Translations under genes and position numbers: made by a program | Notes under the pieces: generated by a model | What the model saw: the letters and a program-made list of their open reading frames with translations, nothing else | Told to the model about the DNA's origin: nothing | The model's database searches: none | NCBI GenBank assembly: GCA_018818835.1 | Contig: JAHIRD010000027.1 | Coordinates: 1-64,000, forward strand | DNA: 64,000 nucleotides | Source: Pseudomonadota bacterium | GTDB lineage: Bacteria > Desulfobacterota > Desulfobacteria > Desulfobacterales > Desulfolunaceae | Direction: 5' to 3' | Shown: positions 38,264 to 47,105 of the stretch, one piece after another | Numbering within the stretch: the stretch's first letter is position 1 | Layout of the letters: every line of letters starts with the position of its first letter

Positions 38264-38923
38264 ATGAACAAGGTCATACCACTTAGCAAAGCCATGGACA
38301 TGGTGCACGATAAAGCCACCCTCATGGTCAACGGTTTTATGGCTGTGAAAAGCCCGGAAACATTGATTGACAGCCTTGTAAGAAAAGGCATTCGGGATCT
38401 TACAATCATCGCCAATGATGCCGCCGTGCCCGGCAAGGGAATCGGCAAACTTTTGTCTGCCGGTCAAATCAAAAAAATGATTGCCTCCCATATCGGTCTG
38501 AATCCGGAAGCCGGTGTGCGCATGAACACAGGCACCCTTGAGGTGGACCTGGTTCCCCAGGGGACCCTTGTTGAACGAATTCGCTGCGGGGGAGCAGGAC
38601 TGGGAGGTGTCTTGACGCCCACCGGCATCGGCACCTCGGTGGAGGACGGCAAACGGAAGATCGTCGTCAATGATCAGGACTATATCCTGGAGCTGCCATT
38701 ACGTGCTGAAATCGCCCTGTTAAAGGGATCGGTTGTCGATACCATAGGCAATGTCTACTACAGGGGCACGACCAAAAACTTCAGCCTTGTCATGGCCATG
38801 GCCTGCGACCTGGTTATCGTGGAGGCGGAAACCCTGGTGGAGGTGGGTGATTTAGACCCCGACCTGGTGATGACCCCCAGCCTCTTTGTTGACTACATCG
38901 TTCGGGAGGGGGATGCCTCATGA
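38264..38923 (+). CDS. CoA-transferase subunit A (AtoD-like)
   Basis: 219 residues, family I CoA transferase alpha subunit: KVIPLSKAMDMVHDKATLMVNGFMAVKSPETLIDSL at the N terminus and the CoA-binding-type stretches NPEAGVRMNTG and RCGGAGLGGVLTPTGIGT. It pairs with subunit B through an ATGA overlap. Such enzymes move CoA between acetoacetate, acetate or other acids and acyl-CoA. First gene after the palindromic operators; GGGGA precedes the ATG. Confidence 0.92.
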   Translation: MNKVIPLSKAMDMVHDKATLMVNGFMAVKSPETLIDSLVRKGIRDLTIIANDAAVPGKGIGKLLSAGQIKKMIASHIGLNPEAGVRMNTGTLEVDLVPQGTLVERIRCGGAGLGGVLTPTGIGTSVEDGKRKIVVNDQDYILELPLRAEIALLKGSVVDTIGNVYYRGTTKNFSLVMAMACDLVIVEAETLVEVGDLDPDLVMTPSLFVDYIVREGDAS

Positions 38924-39576
38924 ACATCGGAAATGAAAAAGATATCATTGCCCAACGGGTGGCCCGTGAATTGAAAGACGGCTATGTAGTCAACCTGGGT
39001 ATCGGTCTGCCCAGCCTGGTTTCCAATTTTATTCCCCAAGGGGTGCATATCACACTCCATGGTGAAAACGGGCTCTTGGGCATGGGTGCCCTGTGTGCTC
39101 CCGGCAAGGAAGATTCCAACGTGATCAACGCAGGGAATCAGTTTGTCCATGTCAAAAAGGGGGCATGCTTTTTTGACAGCGCACTGTCCTTTGCCATGAT
39201 CCGGGGCGGGCACATAGACATGACCGTCCTCGGTGCCTTGCAGGTGGATGAACTGGGAAATATTGCCAGTCATGTGGTGCCGGGAAAAATGGTTCCCGGA
39301 ATGGGCGGGGCCATGGATCTGGTGGCCGGTGCCCGAAAAGTCATTGTTGCCATGCTGCACACGGCCAAGGGCACACCAAAGATCTTGAAACGCTGCACCC
39401 TCCCCCTCACCGCCAAAGGAAAGGTACACATGATCATCACCGAAAAAGCCGTCATGGAGGTCACGTCACAGGGCTTGGTGTTAACGGAAATCATGCCCGG
39501 AGCCTCCCTGGATGAAATCATTCAGGGTACAGAGGCAACACTTTGCATCGCAGATAACCTGCTCCCCAAAAACTGA
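38920..39576 (+). CDS. CoA-transferase subunit B (AtoA-like)
   Basis: 218 residues, beta subunit with the catalytic glutamate motif ENGLLGMG (about residue 48) and typical GGHIDMTVLGALQVDELGN and PGMGGAMDLV blocks. Four-base overlap with subunit A. In a pathway with BKACE the likely job is transferring CoA to acetoacetate, giving acetoacetyl-CoA; this is inferred from context. Confidence 0.93.
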   Translation: MNIGNEKDIIAQRVARELKDGYVVNLGIGLPSLVSNFIPQGVHITLHGENGLLGMGALCAPGKEDSNVINAGNQFVHVKKGACFFDSALSFAMIRGGHIDMTVLGALQVDELGNIASHVVPGKMVPGMGGAMDLVAGARKVIVAMLHTAKGTPKILKRCTLPLTAKGKVHMIITEKAVMEVTSQGLVLTEIMPGASLDEIIQGTEATLCIADNLLPKN

Positions 39577-39605
39577 GATTATTCACGACAAGGAGAATCG
39601 TCACC

Positions 39606-39947
39606 ATGAAAAAACGTGAGTTAAAAGACTGCAAACCCTACAATCCGCCCAACCATTTCAACATGACGGCCTTGCGCCTGCAAGGCAAGGAGGAAACCGG
39701 CTGCGAAAAATTCTGGATGGGTTTGTCCCACTTTCTGCCTGGGGGAGGTGCTGAATATGAAGCAACCCCGGCTGAAAAAATCTACTATGTTCTGGACGGT
39801 GAGATAGAAATCACCACGGAATCAGGCGAGCGCATTGTCCTTACAAAAACAGATTCCATCCGAATCGGCCCCAACGAGGGGCGTTCCTTACTGAACCCGA
39901 GCAATCTTCCGGCGTCCATGCTGGTGATCATCAACTACCCGACCTGA
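39606..39947 (+). CDS. Small cupin protein
   Basis: 113 residues, one cupin barrel: GGGAEYEATPAEKIYYVLDGEIEITTESGE and a second conserved half around TDSIRIGPNEGRSLLNPSN. The usual metal-binding histidines of the first motif (G..H.H..E) are absent, so metal catalysis is doubtful; binding or regulatory role possible. AAGGAG precedes the ATG. Inside the operon. Confidence 0.8.
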   Translation: MKKRELKDCKPYNPPNHFNMTALRLQGKEETGCEKFWMGLSHFLPGGGAEYEATPAEKIYYVLDGEIEITTESGERIVLTKTDSIRIGPNEGRSLLNPSNLPASMLVIINYPT

Positions 39948-39972
39948 TACATCGTGAAAGGAGAAGGCTAAC

Positions 39973-40761
39973 ATGAGCAAAATCAATATAGACTTAGTCA
40001 AAAACATGTTCAACCTGCAAGGCAAGGTTGCCATCGTGACCGGTGGCGCAGGGGCCTTGGGCGAAACCATATGTGAAGGACTTGCCTTATATGGTGCCGA
40101 TGTGGTTGTCACCGGACGCACCATGAAAACACTTGAAGAGGCCGTAAAAAAAATCGAAAAGCACGGCCGCAAAGGCGTGGCAATCCCCTGTGACGTCACC
40201 CGGGAAAAAGATGTTGAAGCCTTGGTGGAAAAGGTCAAAGCCCAATTTGGGAAGATCGACATCCTGTTTACGGTTGCGGGCATCGCCAAACGCTTTCCTG
40301 CCGAGGATTTTCCCGTGGAGGATTTTGACCAGGTCATGAACATCAATGTCCGCGGCACCTTTCTCAGTTGCAAACATGTGGGGCGCGTCATGAAAGCGCA
40401 AGGTCACGGCAAGATCATTACCATCTCTTCGGTGCGTGGCTTTTGTGGTCATCCCGGCGGATATGCAGCCTACGGGGCCAGCAAGGCGGCTGTTGATCTT
40501 TTGACCAAGCAACTGGCCACGGAATGGGCCAAGTACAATATCACCGTCAACGCCATTGCCCCGACCATTTTCTGGACACCGCTCACCCAGCAGGTTCTTG
40601 AGGATGAAAAGCTCAAGAAGATATTCCTGGATCGAATTCCCATGGGTCGCGCGGCTGTTCCCGAAGATATGATCGGTGCCTCGGTTTATTTTGCTGCCCC
40701 GGCCTCTGATTTTATCACCGGCCAGATTCTCTATGTCGATGGCGGCTGTACCGCCGGATGA
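39973..40761 (+). CDS. Short-chain dehydrogenase/reductase
   Basis: 262 residues, classical SDR: NAD(P)-binding TGGAGALGETI, an NxxG-like AGIAKRF segment, catalytic Ser in SSVRG and YxxxK in YAAYGASKAA, and C-terminal GQILYVDGGCTAG. The residue after strand beta-2 is Arg in VVTGR, which favours NADP(H) in many members. Likely oxidises or reduces a hydroxyl group of a pathway intermediate. AAGGAGA precedes the ATG. Confidence 0.92.
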   Translation: MSKINIDLVKNMFNLQGKVAIVTGGAGALGETICEGLALYGADVVVTGRTMKTLEEAVKKIEKHGRKGVAIPCDVTREKDVEALVEKVKAQFGKIDILFTVAGIAKRFPAEDFPVEDFDQVMNINVRGTFLSCKHVGRVMKAQGHGKIITISSVRGFCGHPGGYAAYGASKAAVDLLTKQLATEWAKYNITVNAIAPTIFWTPLTQQVLEDEKLKKIFLDRIPMGRAAVPEDMIGASVYFAAPASDFITGQILYVDGGCTAG

Positions 40762-40783
40762 TATCAAATAAAGGAGACTTACC

Positions 40784-41725
40784 GTGATTGAAATTCGTCA
40801 TGTGGCCATTATCGGCACCGGTCTTATGGGATGCGGCATTGCCCAGGTCTTTGCCTCTCATCCTGACCATTGTGTGACCACCTTTGACAGCCACACACCG
40901 GCCAGTTCCGTACAGCAACGCATTCGTGAAAATCTGGAGCGGCTGGTCAGAAAAAAGGTGATGGCCCCAAAGGACCTGAGCGCCATACTGAGTCGCATAA
41001 GCACGGCTGAAACCATGGAAGCCGCCGCTAAAACAGCTGATTTGGTCATTGAGTGCATTCCTGAGGACATGGTGCTCAAGCAGAATCTATTTTGCGACCT
41101 GGAAAAGGTATGCAAACCCGAGGCTGTGTTTGCAAGCAATACCTCGGTGATGAGCATCACGGAGATTGCATCAAAGACCCGGAGACGACACCGGATTGTC
41201 GGCACCCACTTCTGGAATCCCCCCTATCTGATTCCCCTGGTGGAGGTCATCAAGTCAGATGACACCGATGAACGCGTGATGGCTGCCACCATGGCCGTCC
41301 TCAAAAAAACCGGAAAGCACCCGGTGCGTGTGAATAAGGACGTGCCCGGATTCCTTGCAAACCGGCTTCAACATGCCCTGTGGCGGGAAGCCATCTCCAT
41401 CGTTGCCCACGGCATTGCCGATGCCGCGACGGTTGACGAGGCCATTCGAATGGGGTTCGGACTCCGGCTGCCGGTGCTGGGCCCCATGGAAAACGCCGAC
41501 ATGGTGGGCAACGACCTGGTGCTATCCATTCATAATTACATCCTGCCCCATCTGGAAAACTCTCCCTTACCCTCCCCCCTTTTGCAGGAACGTGTGGACA
41601 AGGGGGAGCTTGGATTCAAAACAGGGAAAGGGTTTCAGGATTGGAGCCCTGAACAGATAGAACAATCCAGAAAACGGTTGACCGAATACCTGATCGATAC
41701 ATTAAGCGCACCTAAGGGTGCATAA
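40784..41725 (+). CDS. 3-hydroxyacyl-CoA dehydrogenase-family protein
   Basis: 313 residues from GTG (AAAGGAG upstream). N-terminal Rossmann GTGLMGCGIAQVFA, the catalytic-type region GTHFWNPPYLIPLVEVI with the conserved His, and a C-terminal helical domain (GFLANRLQHALWREA, GPMENADMVGND). At this size it matches free-standing members such as 3-hydroxybutyryl-CoA dehydrogenase and L-carnitine dehydrogenase. With BKACE nearby, conversion of a beta-hydroxy acid or its CoA ester to the beta-keto form is the most likely step. Confidence 0.9.
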   Translation: MIEIRHVAIIGTGLMGCGIAQVFASHPDHCVTTFDSHTPASSVQQRIRENLERLVRKKVMAPKDLSAILSRISTAETMEAAAKTADLVIECIPEDMVLKQNLFCDLEKVCKPEAVFASNTSVMSITEIASKTRRRHRIVGTHFWNPPYLIPLVEVIKSDDTDERVMAATMAVLKKTGKHPVRVNKDVPGFLANRLQHALWREAISIVAHGIADAATVDEAIRMGFGLRLPVLGPMENADMVGNDLVLSIHNYILPHLENSPLPSPLLQERVDKGELGFKTGKGFQDWSPEQIEQSRKRLTEYLIDTLSAPKGA

Positions 41726-41753
41726 AGAAACAAAAAAACACGGAGGAATGAAC

Positions 41754-42560
41754 ATGGGAAAAAAAGTACTGGTGGATCTAAGCCATCCCTTTGGCGACAA
41801 ATGTCCGCTATGGCCCTATTTTGAAGATGTCAAAATTGAGCGCATGCACTACATGGCCAAGTCCGGTGTCCTGTCACAAAAGGTCACCACGGTCATGCAC
41901 TGCACCACACACGCGGACTCACCGGCCCATGTGGTGGAAGGGCTGCCCTACACCCACGAAATACCCCTGGATCGTTATTACGGAGACGGCGTGGTTCTGG
42001 ACATTCCCAAAGGCCAATGGGAACTTATCACCGCAGCTGATCTGGACAAAGCCTGCGAAAAGACTCCCGTGAAAAAGGATGACATCGTCATCATCCATAC
42101 GGGATGGCATAAATATTGGGGAGACAGTACCAAGTACTTCTGCGAATCACCGGGTCTGGGCCGTGAGGCCGGCGAATGGTTTGTTAAAATGGGTGTCAAG
42201 GCCGTGGGTGTTGACCAGCAGGCCCTTGACCATCCCCTGCATACGGCCATCGGACCCCACGGCCCCGGACCCCTTCGACCTGACTTGTTTGACAAATACA
42301 AGGAGATGTTCGGGCGAGAGGTCAAAGATGATTTCCCGGAATGGGAACCCTGCCACAACCTGATCATGAGAAACGGCATCCTGGGCTGGGAAAATGTGGG
42401 GGGAGACATTGCCAAAGTTGTGGGTAAACGCGTGAAGATTATCGGGTTCCCTATCCGCTGGTACATGGGTGACGGCTCCATTGTCCGACTGGTGGCGGAA
42501 ATTGACGAAGATGACCTGAATGATGCCCCTGATCGCATTTATAAATACGGCACCAGCTGA
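41754..42560 (+). CDS. Cyclase-family (kynurenine-formamidase-like) metal hydrolase
   Basis: 268 residues from ATG 41754 (GGAGGA six bases upstream; ATG 41748 directly abuts it and the open frame starts at GTG 41718). Carries the family metal motif in the form HCTTHADSPAH (about residues 46-56). Members hydrolyse N-formylkynurenine, isatin or other cyclic amides and esters with Mn or Zn. Its place in the operon suggests ring opening of the imported compound, or amide or ester cleavage. Confidence 0.88.
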   Translation: MGKKVLVDLSHPFGDKCPLWPYFEDVKIERMHYMAKSGVLSQKVTTVMHCTTHADSPAHVVEGLPYTHEIPLDRYYGDGVVLDIPKGQWELITAADLDKACEKTPVKKDDIVIIHTGWHKYWGDSTKYFCESPGLGREAGEWFVKMGVKAVGVDQQALDHPLHTAIGPHGPGPLRPDLFDKYKEMFGREVKDDFPEWEPCHNLIMRNGILGWENVGGDIAKVVGKRVKIIGFPIRWYMGDGSIVRLVAEIDEDDLNDAPDRIYKYGTS

Positions 42561-43029
42561 TCCTGGAATAATCTGTCATGGCGCCAACCCCCATAATCTC
42601 TAAGTTATTTTATATATGTAACAACTTGAAATATTGACTCAAATAGCAATTAATTTAACGTCAAGGATCACTGGCGCGAAGAATGAGCGACCAGTGTATC
42701 CGTTTGTTGGGATTTAGTTCCTTCGTGATCGAAATCGATTTGCTCCGAGCCATAGACCGAGGAGTCTTCTTTGAGCCCGCTCAGGTCGGTGGACGCCTCT
42801 CAGATTTCTTCTCGCTCCCAGGCTCCTGCCTGGGAGTATATTCCGCATGGCTCCAGCCATGCATCTGGAGGCAAGAGCCTCCATGTAGGCATTACCAGGC
42901 AAGAGCCTGGGGACGAGGCGGCATAGCAGGTTGTCATTTCATTTTCTTTTAGATTGCGATTAACCGAACAAACAACTTAGCGCTTATGGTGTCAGGTGAT
43001 TAAGAACAATTAAGGAGGTGAAAAATACA
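42561..43029. other. Intergenic region inside the catabolic cluster, with hairpin array
   Basis: Separates the cyclase gene from the BKACE gene. Contains four short hairpins at 42815-42910 and the repeated CATTTCATTTTCTTTT segment at 42935-42960. It may split the cluster into two transcription units or attenuate read-through. Confidence 0.55.
42815..42910. repeat. Array of four short hairpins
   Basis: CTCCCAGGC/GCCTGGGAG (42815-42836), GCATGGCT/AGCCATGC (42845-42862), GGAGGC/GCCTCC (42867-42882) and CCAGGC/GCCTGG (42895-42910), the last two with an AAGA loop. All four stems are perfect. Related to the terminator hairpin at 9553-9590. Confidence 0.8.
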
Positions 43030-43872
43030 ATGGCGATTTTAACGGACAAAGTGATTCTGACCGTGGCCCCAACCGGGGCCTGGCCGTCAAAGAAAGATAC
43101 TCCGCATATTCCCCTTCAACCCAGGGATATTGCAGATGAGGTCTATGCATGCTGGAATGCCGGTGCGTCGGTTGCCCATATCCATGTGAGGGACGATCTT
43201 GATAAATCCTCCATGGATTTTGATAAATTCAAGAAAACCGTTGAATATATCCGGGCAAGTGATTGTGACATTATTATCAATCTTACAACCTCGGGACAGC
43301 TTGGCCTTGCGGATGAAGCCCGGATGAAACACATCATCGCCTTAAAACCTGAGCTGGCATCCTATGATTGCGGGTCCATGAACTGGGCGCACACAACCGT
43401 GTTTGAAAACAGCCCCATGTTCCTGGAAAAACTGGGCAGGGTCATGCAGGACAACGGGATCAAGCCCGAAATCGAAATATTTGACGCCGGCATGGTGTAT
43501 AATGCCCTGTATTATCTGAAAAAAGGAATCCTTAAGGCCCCCTTGCATTTCCAGTTTGTGCTGGGTGCCCCTGGGGGTATGGCCGCAACCGTCGAAAATC
43601 TCGTGTTTTTAAAAAGTCTCATCCCTGTTGACTCGACATGGGGAGCCCTGGGAATCGGTTCGGGGCACCTGCCGGTTATGTACACAGCTCTGGCCATGGG
43701 CGGTCATGTCCGGGTGGGGATGGAGGACAATATTTATTATTCCAAAGGCGTTCTGGCAAAATCCAATGTGGATTTTATTGAACGGACGAAACGCATCGTT
43801 GTGGATTTTAACAAACACCTTGCCACACCCAATGAGGCAAGGGCGATACTTGGGCTTCCGATAAAAAATTAG
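43030..43872 (+). CDS. Beta-keto acid cleavage enzyme (BKACE, DUF849)
   Basis: 280 residues from ATG 43030; AAGGAGGTG lies nine bases upstream and the GTG at 43018 is part of that site. Family marks: TVAPTGAWPSKKDTP, the Zn-binding pair in GASVAHIHVRD, INLTTSGQ, YDCGSMNW, GSGHLPVMYTALAMGGHVRVGMEDN. BKACE enzymes condense a beta-keto acid with acetyl-CoA and split it into acetoacetate plus a new acyl-CoA. Substrates in the family include 3-keto-5-aminohexanoate and dehydrocarnitine; the one here is unknown. The CoA transferase upstream can use the acetoacetate. Confidence 0.93.
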   Translation: MAILTDKVILTVAPTGAWPSKKDTPHIPLQPRDIADEVYACWNAGASVAHIHVRDDLDKSSMDFDKFKKTVEYIRASDCDIIINLTTSGQLGLADEARMKHIIALKPELASYDCGSMNWAHTTVFENSPMFLEKLGRVMQDNGIKPEIEIFDAGMVYNALYYLKKGILKAPLHFQFVLGAPGGMAATVENLVFLKSLIPVDSTWGALGIGSGHLPVMYTALAMGGHVRVGMEDNIYYSKGVLAKSNVDFIERTKRIVVDFNKHLATPNEARAILGLPIKN

Positions 43873-43973
43873 TTCTTTGCATAATGGGGGGGGGCTTTGG
43901 GGAATAGACCACACGGCCCGTTGTTCTTGAATTCAAACAGAATAGTGACTCGTACTCTCAAAGGAGAAAAAGA

Positions 43974-44870
43974 ATGAAACTTGCCGCAAAAATGCTGATT
44001 TTGTTTGTTTTTATAAGTATTGCCAGCGCTTCGGATTTTGCACATGCGACTGAAACAGGGGGCTCCATCTATCCCAATGGAAACGAGAATTTTATGTCCG
44101 GGGCCATGCCTCCACCCGGTGTCTATTCCTTGCTGTATGCCGAATATTTCAGTGCGGATATCCTGCGCGACAAGGACGGCAATAAAGTCCCAGTGGATTT
44201 TAATCTCAAAGTCCATGCCCTTTCCCCACGGTTTGTCTGGGTGACTGATCACACATTGTTCGGCGGACAGCTTGCACTGCATACCATTATCCCCCTTTTG
44301 GATATTGATGTTCAAGTCGGTGCAGGCCGGGACACGGAAACGGGCCTGGGTGATATAGTCATCGGACCGGCCCTTGGGTATCATGTCAGCGACAAACTCC
44401 ACTATGTCCTGGCCATAGATATCAACATGCCCACGGGATCCTACGATAAAACCGCCATGGCCAACACGAGTAGAAACTACTGGAATATTGAGCCTGTGGT
44501 TGCTATCACCTATGTTCAACTCAAAGGAGTGAATGCTGATCTTAAGGTCATGTATGATTTTAATTTCGAAAACGATGACACCGATTACACATCCGGCCAG
44601 GAACTCCATGCAGATTATGCTTTGGGATGGGGATTCGGAAACGGATGGGTGGCAGGCATCGGTGGGTATGTTTACCAGCAAATCACAGATGACACTCAAA
44701 ACGGGAATGATGTTGCAGATAATAAAGGTCGTGCCATGGCCATGGGTCCGTCTGTAAAATATGATAATGGTAAAGGCTTTTTTATTACCCTCAAATGGCA
44801 GGAAGAAGCTGGCGTTTTGAATCGGGCAGAAGGTCATTCCTTGAAACTGAAAATGACACTGCCCATCTGA
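43974..44870 (+). CDS. SphA/MetA-type outer-membrane transport protein
   Basis: 298 residues. Signal peptide (AAKMLILFVFISIASASDFAHA) and a beta-barrel-like remainder resembling the COG4313 group found with phenol and aromatic degradation genes (ETGGSIYPNGNENFMSGAMPPPGVY, GLGDIVIGPALGYH, YDFNFENDDTDYTSGQELHADYALGWGF). Probable uptake channel across the outer membrane for the operon substrate. AAAGGAG precedes the ATG. Confidence 0.85.
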   Translation: MKLAAKMLILFVFISIASASDFAHATETGGSIYPNGNENFMSGAMPPPGVYSLLYAEYFSADILRDKDGNKVPVDFNLKVHALSPRFVWVTDHTLFGGQLALHTIIPLLDIDVQVGAGRDTETGLGDIVIGPALGYHVSDKLHYVLAIDINMPTGSYDKTAMANTSRNYWNIEPVVAITYVQLKGVNADLKVMYDFNFENDDTDYTSGQELHADYALGWGFGNGWVAGIGGYVYQQITDDTQNGNDVADNKGRAMAMGPSVKYDNGKGFFITLKWQEEAGVLNRAEGHSLKLKMTLPI

Positions 44871-44933
44871 TTTGTCAGGATGAATGGTCACATAACCTAA
44901 ACACGATTAGACATGATCATGAAAGGAACGTGT

Positions 44934-46394
44934 ATGAACTGGGGAATATTAATTGCAGTTTTAGCTTATGAAATCATTGTGATCGTCGGCTTAGGTTTGT
45001 ATTTTGCCAAAATGCAAACCGCGGGTGAAAAAGGGGCATTCCTTTTGTCCAACCGGGATCTGCCTGTGGCCGTTGTTGCTGTCACTCTGGCCCTGACGGT
45101 TCTTGGAACGCCGCATATTTTTGGATTGTTTGAAATGTCCTGGCACATCGGAGCAACCAGTATCTGGTTTGGCTTGGCCCATGTTGTCCTTCTTGTGGTG
45201 GCTTGTACATCCACCGGCCTTTGGGCCAGGCGCCTTAATATCACCTCCATGCCAGAAATGATTTCCAAAATTTTCGGTGAAACGCCACGGCTCATGGTGG
45301 GCTGTGTCATGGCGGGCCTGATCTGGGGAATTTTGACCCTGGAGAGTCAAGGCATCGGCATTGTTTTCGCGACGGTGACAGGCATTTCAATTCAAAAAGG
45401 GGCGATCATTGGGGGTATCCTCGGGGTTCTCTATGTCTGCCTGGCAGGCATGAAGGAAATCGGCTGGGTCAATATGATCAACTGCTTTGTCATGTATATC
45501 GGCCTTATTATTGCCATGATTTTCATGACCTTGAAATTACCTGAGGGCGGCTGGGGAAGAGTGGCTGATTTTTATATCAACCAGGATCAAGCCTACATGC
45601 TGTCACTGGTTGGGACCCCGGAGCTCCTTTTCACCTTTGCACTGGGCACCGTCCTTTCCGTTGTATTTTGTCAATCCATCAGCCAGCAGCTGATGCAGCC
45701 TGCCATGGCGGCCAAAAGTGAACACACCATCAGAAAGGCACTTTGGATTGCAGCACCGGTGAATGGTCTTTTCGGTATTTTCATCGTGTGCCTGGGCCTT
45801 GCGGCCAAAGCCAATCCGGAGTTCAACCCACTGGGCCCGAAAATGGCAGGAACCACCATGCTCCTCAACTCTTTGCCCGCCTGGCTTGTGGCCTGGCTGT
45901 TTGCAGCCTTACTTGCAGCTGTTCTTTCCAGCTTTGCCATGGCCGTCATGGCCCCGGCCACGATATTCACCATCGATATCTACAAAAATCTGTTTAACCC
46001 GGATGCCACAGAAGAACAGGAGAAGCGAGTCACGCGTATTGGAATTATCGTGCTGGGCGTTCTTGCCGTTTCCGTTGCAGGATATCTGCCCCCCATCGTT
46101 TCCGCCATCAACTGGCTGTTTGCCTGGATGACGCCTGTTTTCTGGTTAATCATCATCGGCTTGTTCTGGAAAAGATCCAATACCGCTGCCATCTGGACCA
46201 TGATTATTTCATGGACGCTGAACAGTCTCTGGTCATTCTCCCCCTTACCTGAAATCATGGGACTGACAGCCATTCCCAATGTTTATGTGACCCTTGTCTC
46301 GGGCCTTGTTCTTGGGGGACTTCTAACGGCCGTTACCGAAGGGGAACCAGGATTGTTCAGAGAAAAAACCACCACGGTGGCTTTTGCATACTAA
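44934..46394 (+). CDS. Sodium:solute symporter (SSS family)
   Basis: 486 residues from ATG 44934 (AAAGGAA upstream; the frame opens at 44913). About 13 TM helices. SSS pattern: N-terminal FLLSNRDLPVAVVAVTLALTVLGTPHIFG, the central GMKEIGWVNMINCFVMYIGLIIAMI and late ATIFTIDIYKN. It would import an organic acid or amine with Na+. It follows the outer-membrane protein and precedes two miniproteins, completing an import module for the beta-keto acid pathway. Confidence 0.92.
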   Translation: MNWGILIAVLAYEIIVIVGLGLYFAKMQTAGEKGAFLLSNRDLPVAVVAVTLALTVLGTPHIFGLFEMSWHIGATSIWFGLAHVVLLVVACTSTGLWARRLNITSMPEMISKIFGETPRLMVGCVMAGLIWGILTLESQGIGIVFATVTGISIQKGAIIGGILGVLYVCLAGMKEIGWVNMINCFVMYIGLIIAMIFMTLKLPEGGWGRVADFYINQDQAYMLSLVGTPELLFTFALGTVLSVVFCQSISQQLMQPAMAAKSEHTIRKALWIAAPVNGLFGIFIVCLGLAAKANPEFNPLGPKMAGTTMLLNSLPAWLVAWLFAALLAAVLSSFAMAVMAPATIFTIDIYKNLFNPDATEEQEKRVTRIGIIVLGVLAVSVAGYLPPIVSAINWLFAWMTPVFWLIIIGLFWKRSNTAAIWTMIISWTLNSLWSFSPLPEIMGLTAIPNVYVTLVSGLVLGGLLTAVTEGEPGLFREKTTTVAFAY

Positions 46395-46459
46395 ACGACT
46401 CACATCGGCCCATCCGAAGATGGCAATTAGGGATGGACACGTTCTAAAGGAGACTCACT

Positions 46460-46564
46460 ATGCTTTTCTGGAAATTATTCATCGAATCGGCTGTGTTTAT
46501 ATTCGTTGTTGTTGTTATTGGTGAAGGCTTGTCCGGGCTTGCCAAAAAAAATGAAAAAAAATAA
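46460..46564 (+). CDS. 34-residue membrane miniprotein, candidate symporter accessory subunit 1
   Basis: Sequence MLFWKLFIESAVFIFVVVVI then GEGLSGLAKKNEKK: a single TM helix with a basic C-terminal tail. AAGGAG sits seven bases before the ATG. It lies 65 bases after the symporter stop and 11 bases before a second miniprotein. Small single-helix subunits are known for some sodium symporters (for example MetS of MetPS). No homology search was possible. Confidence 0.75.
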   Translation: MLFWKLFIESAVFIFVVVVIGEGLSGLAKKNEKK

Positions 46565-46575
46565 AGGGGGAAAAC

Positions 46576-46683
46576 ATGTTTGTTGCTGAATCCTGGATGG
46601 TTATGGTTATGGGAATAATGCTTGTTTATGGCGCAATCATGGTGGTTGGGCTGCACAAGAAAAAAAAAGACTCTCAGAAATAA
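46576..46683 (+). CDS. 35-residue membrane miniprotein, candidate symporter accessory subunit 2
   Basis: Begins MFVAESWMVMVMGIMLVYGA, continues IMVVGLHKKKKDSQK: one Met-rich TM helix and a lysine tail. AGGGGG lies about six bases before the ATG. Tandem with the previous miniprotein; both share single-helix topology and a positive C-terminus. Confidence 0.75.
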   Translation: MFVAESWMVMVMGIMLVYGAIMVVGLHKKKKDSQK

Positions 46684-47105
46684 TTGTTTGGTCTGTTCAA
46701 CTCAGAACATGTCATTCGTGTTGAAGCTACGAACGCTGCTTTTGAGTTGAACTGATATTAGAATTGAGGCCCATCGAGGTCTATGGATGGCGTCGTAAAA
46801 AGTCGACGTATGGCAATGGAAAAGGCCCATAGGCCAAACACCATAACGCCGCATATGGGACTTTTTACGACGCCATCTCTATTAGACGTTTTCAATGCCA
46901 TCTGCTTTATAAAATAATCTGGTAATTTCCTTTTGCCTAATCGTAAAATATAGATTATTGTTATTGAATAAAAAATCTCATCAATTCAAGTCTCTCATAG
47001 TTCGAATGTTTAAAAAAATCAATTCCAGCGACCTGAGCAATGGTTTAAGATGGCCACAGGCTAAGATTGAGAGGCGTTTAGCCTGACTTTTACCGGACAT
47101 GATCA
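46684..47105. other. Intergenic region with MITE-like element
   Basis: Contains the 92-base family B element (46786-46877) and AT-rich sequence up to the next gene. No gene. Confidence 0.6.
46786..46877. mobile_element. 92-base MITE-like palindrome, family B, complete copy
   Basis: Perfect 19-base terminal inverted repeats GATGGCGTCGTAAAAAGTC (46786-46804; inverse at 46859-46877). Partial or half copies lie at 57380-57441 and 63646-63706, with more diverged pieces near 38140-38222 and 29187-29209. No coding capacity. Confidence 0.8.

Noticed and set aside
42683-42952. 89-codon frame across the hairpin array
   Set aside because: The translation is made of the hairpin repeats and has no protein character.
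43886-43894. Run of nine G after the BKACE gene
   Set aside because: Noted as a possible phase-variation tract, but it lies outside any coding frame and 80 bases from the next start.
43869-44891. 340-codon minus-strand open frame
   Set aside because: Antisense to the outer-membrane protein, which has a signal peptide and ribosome site.
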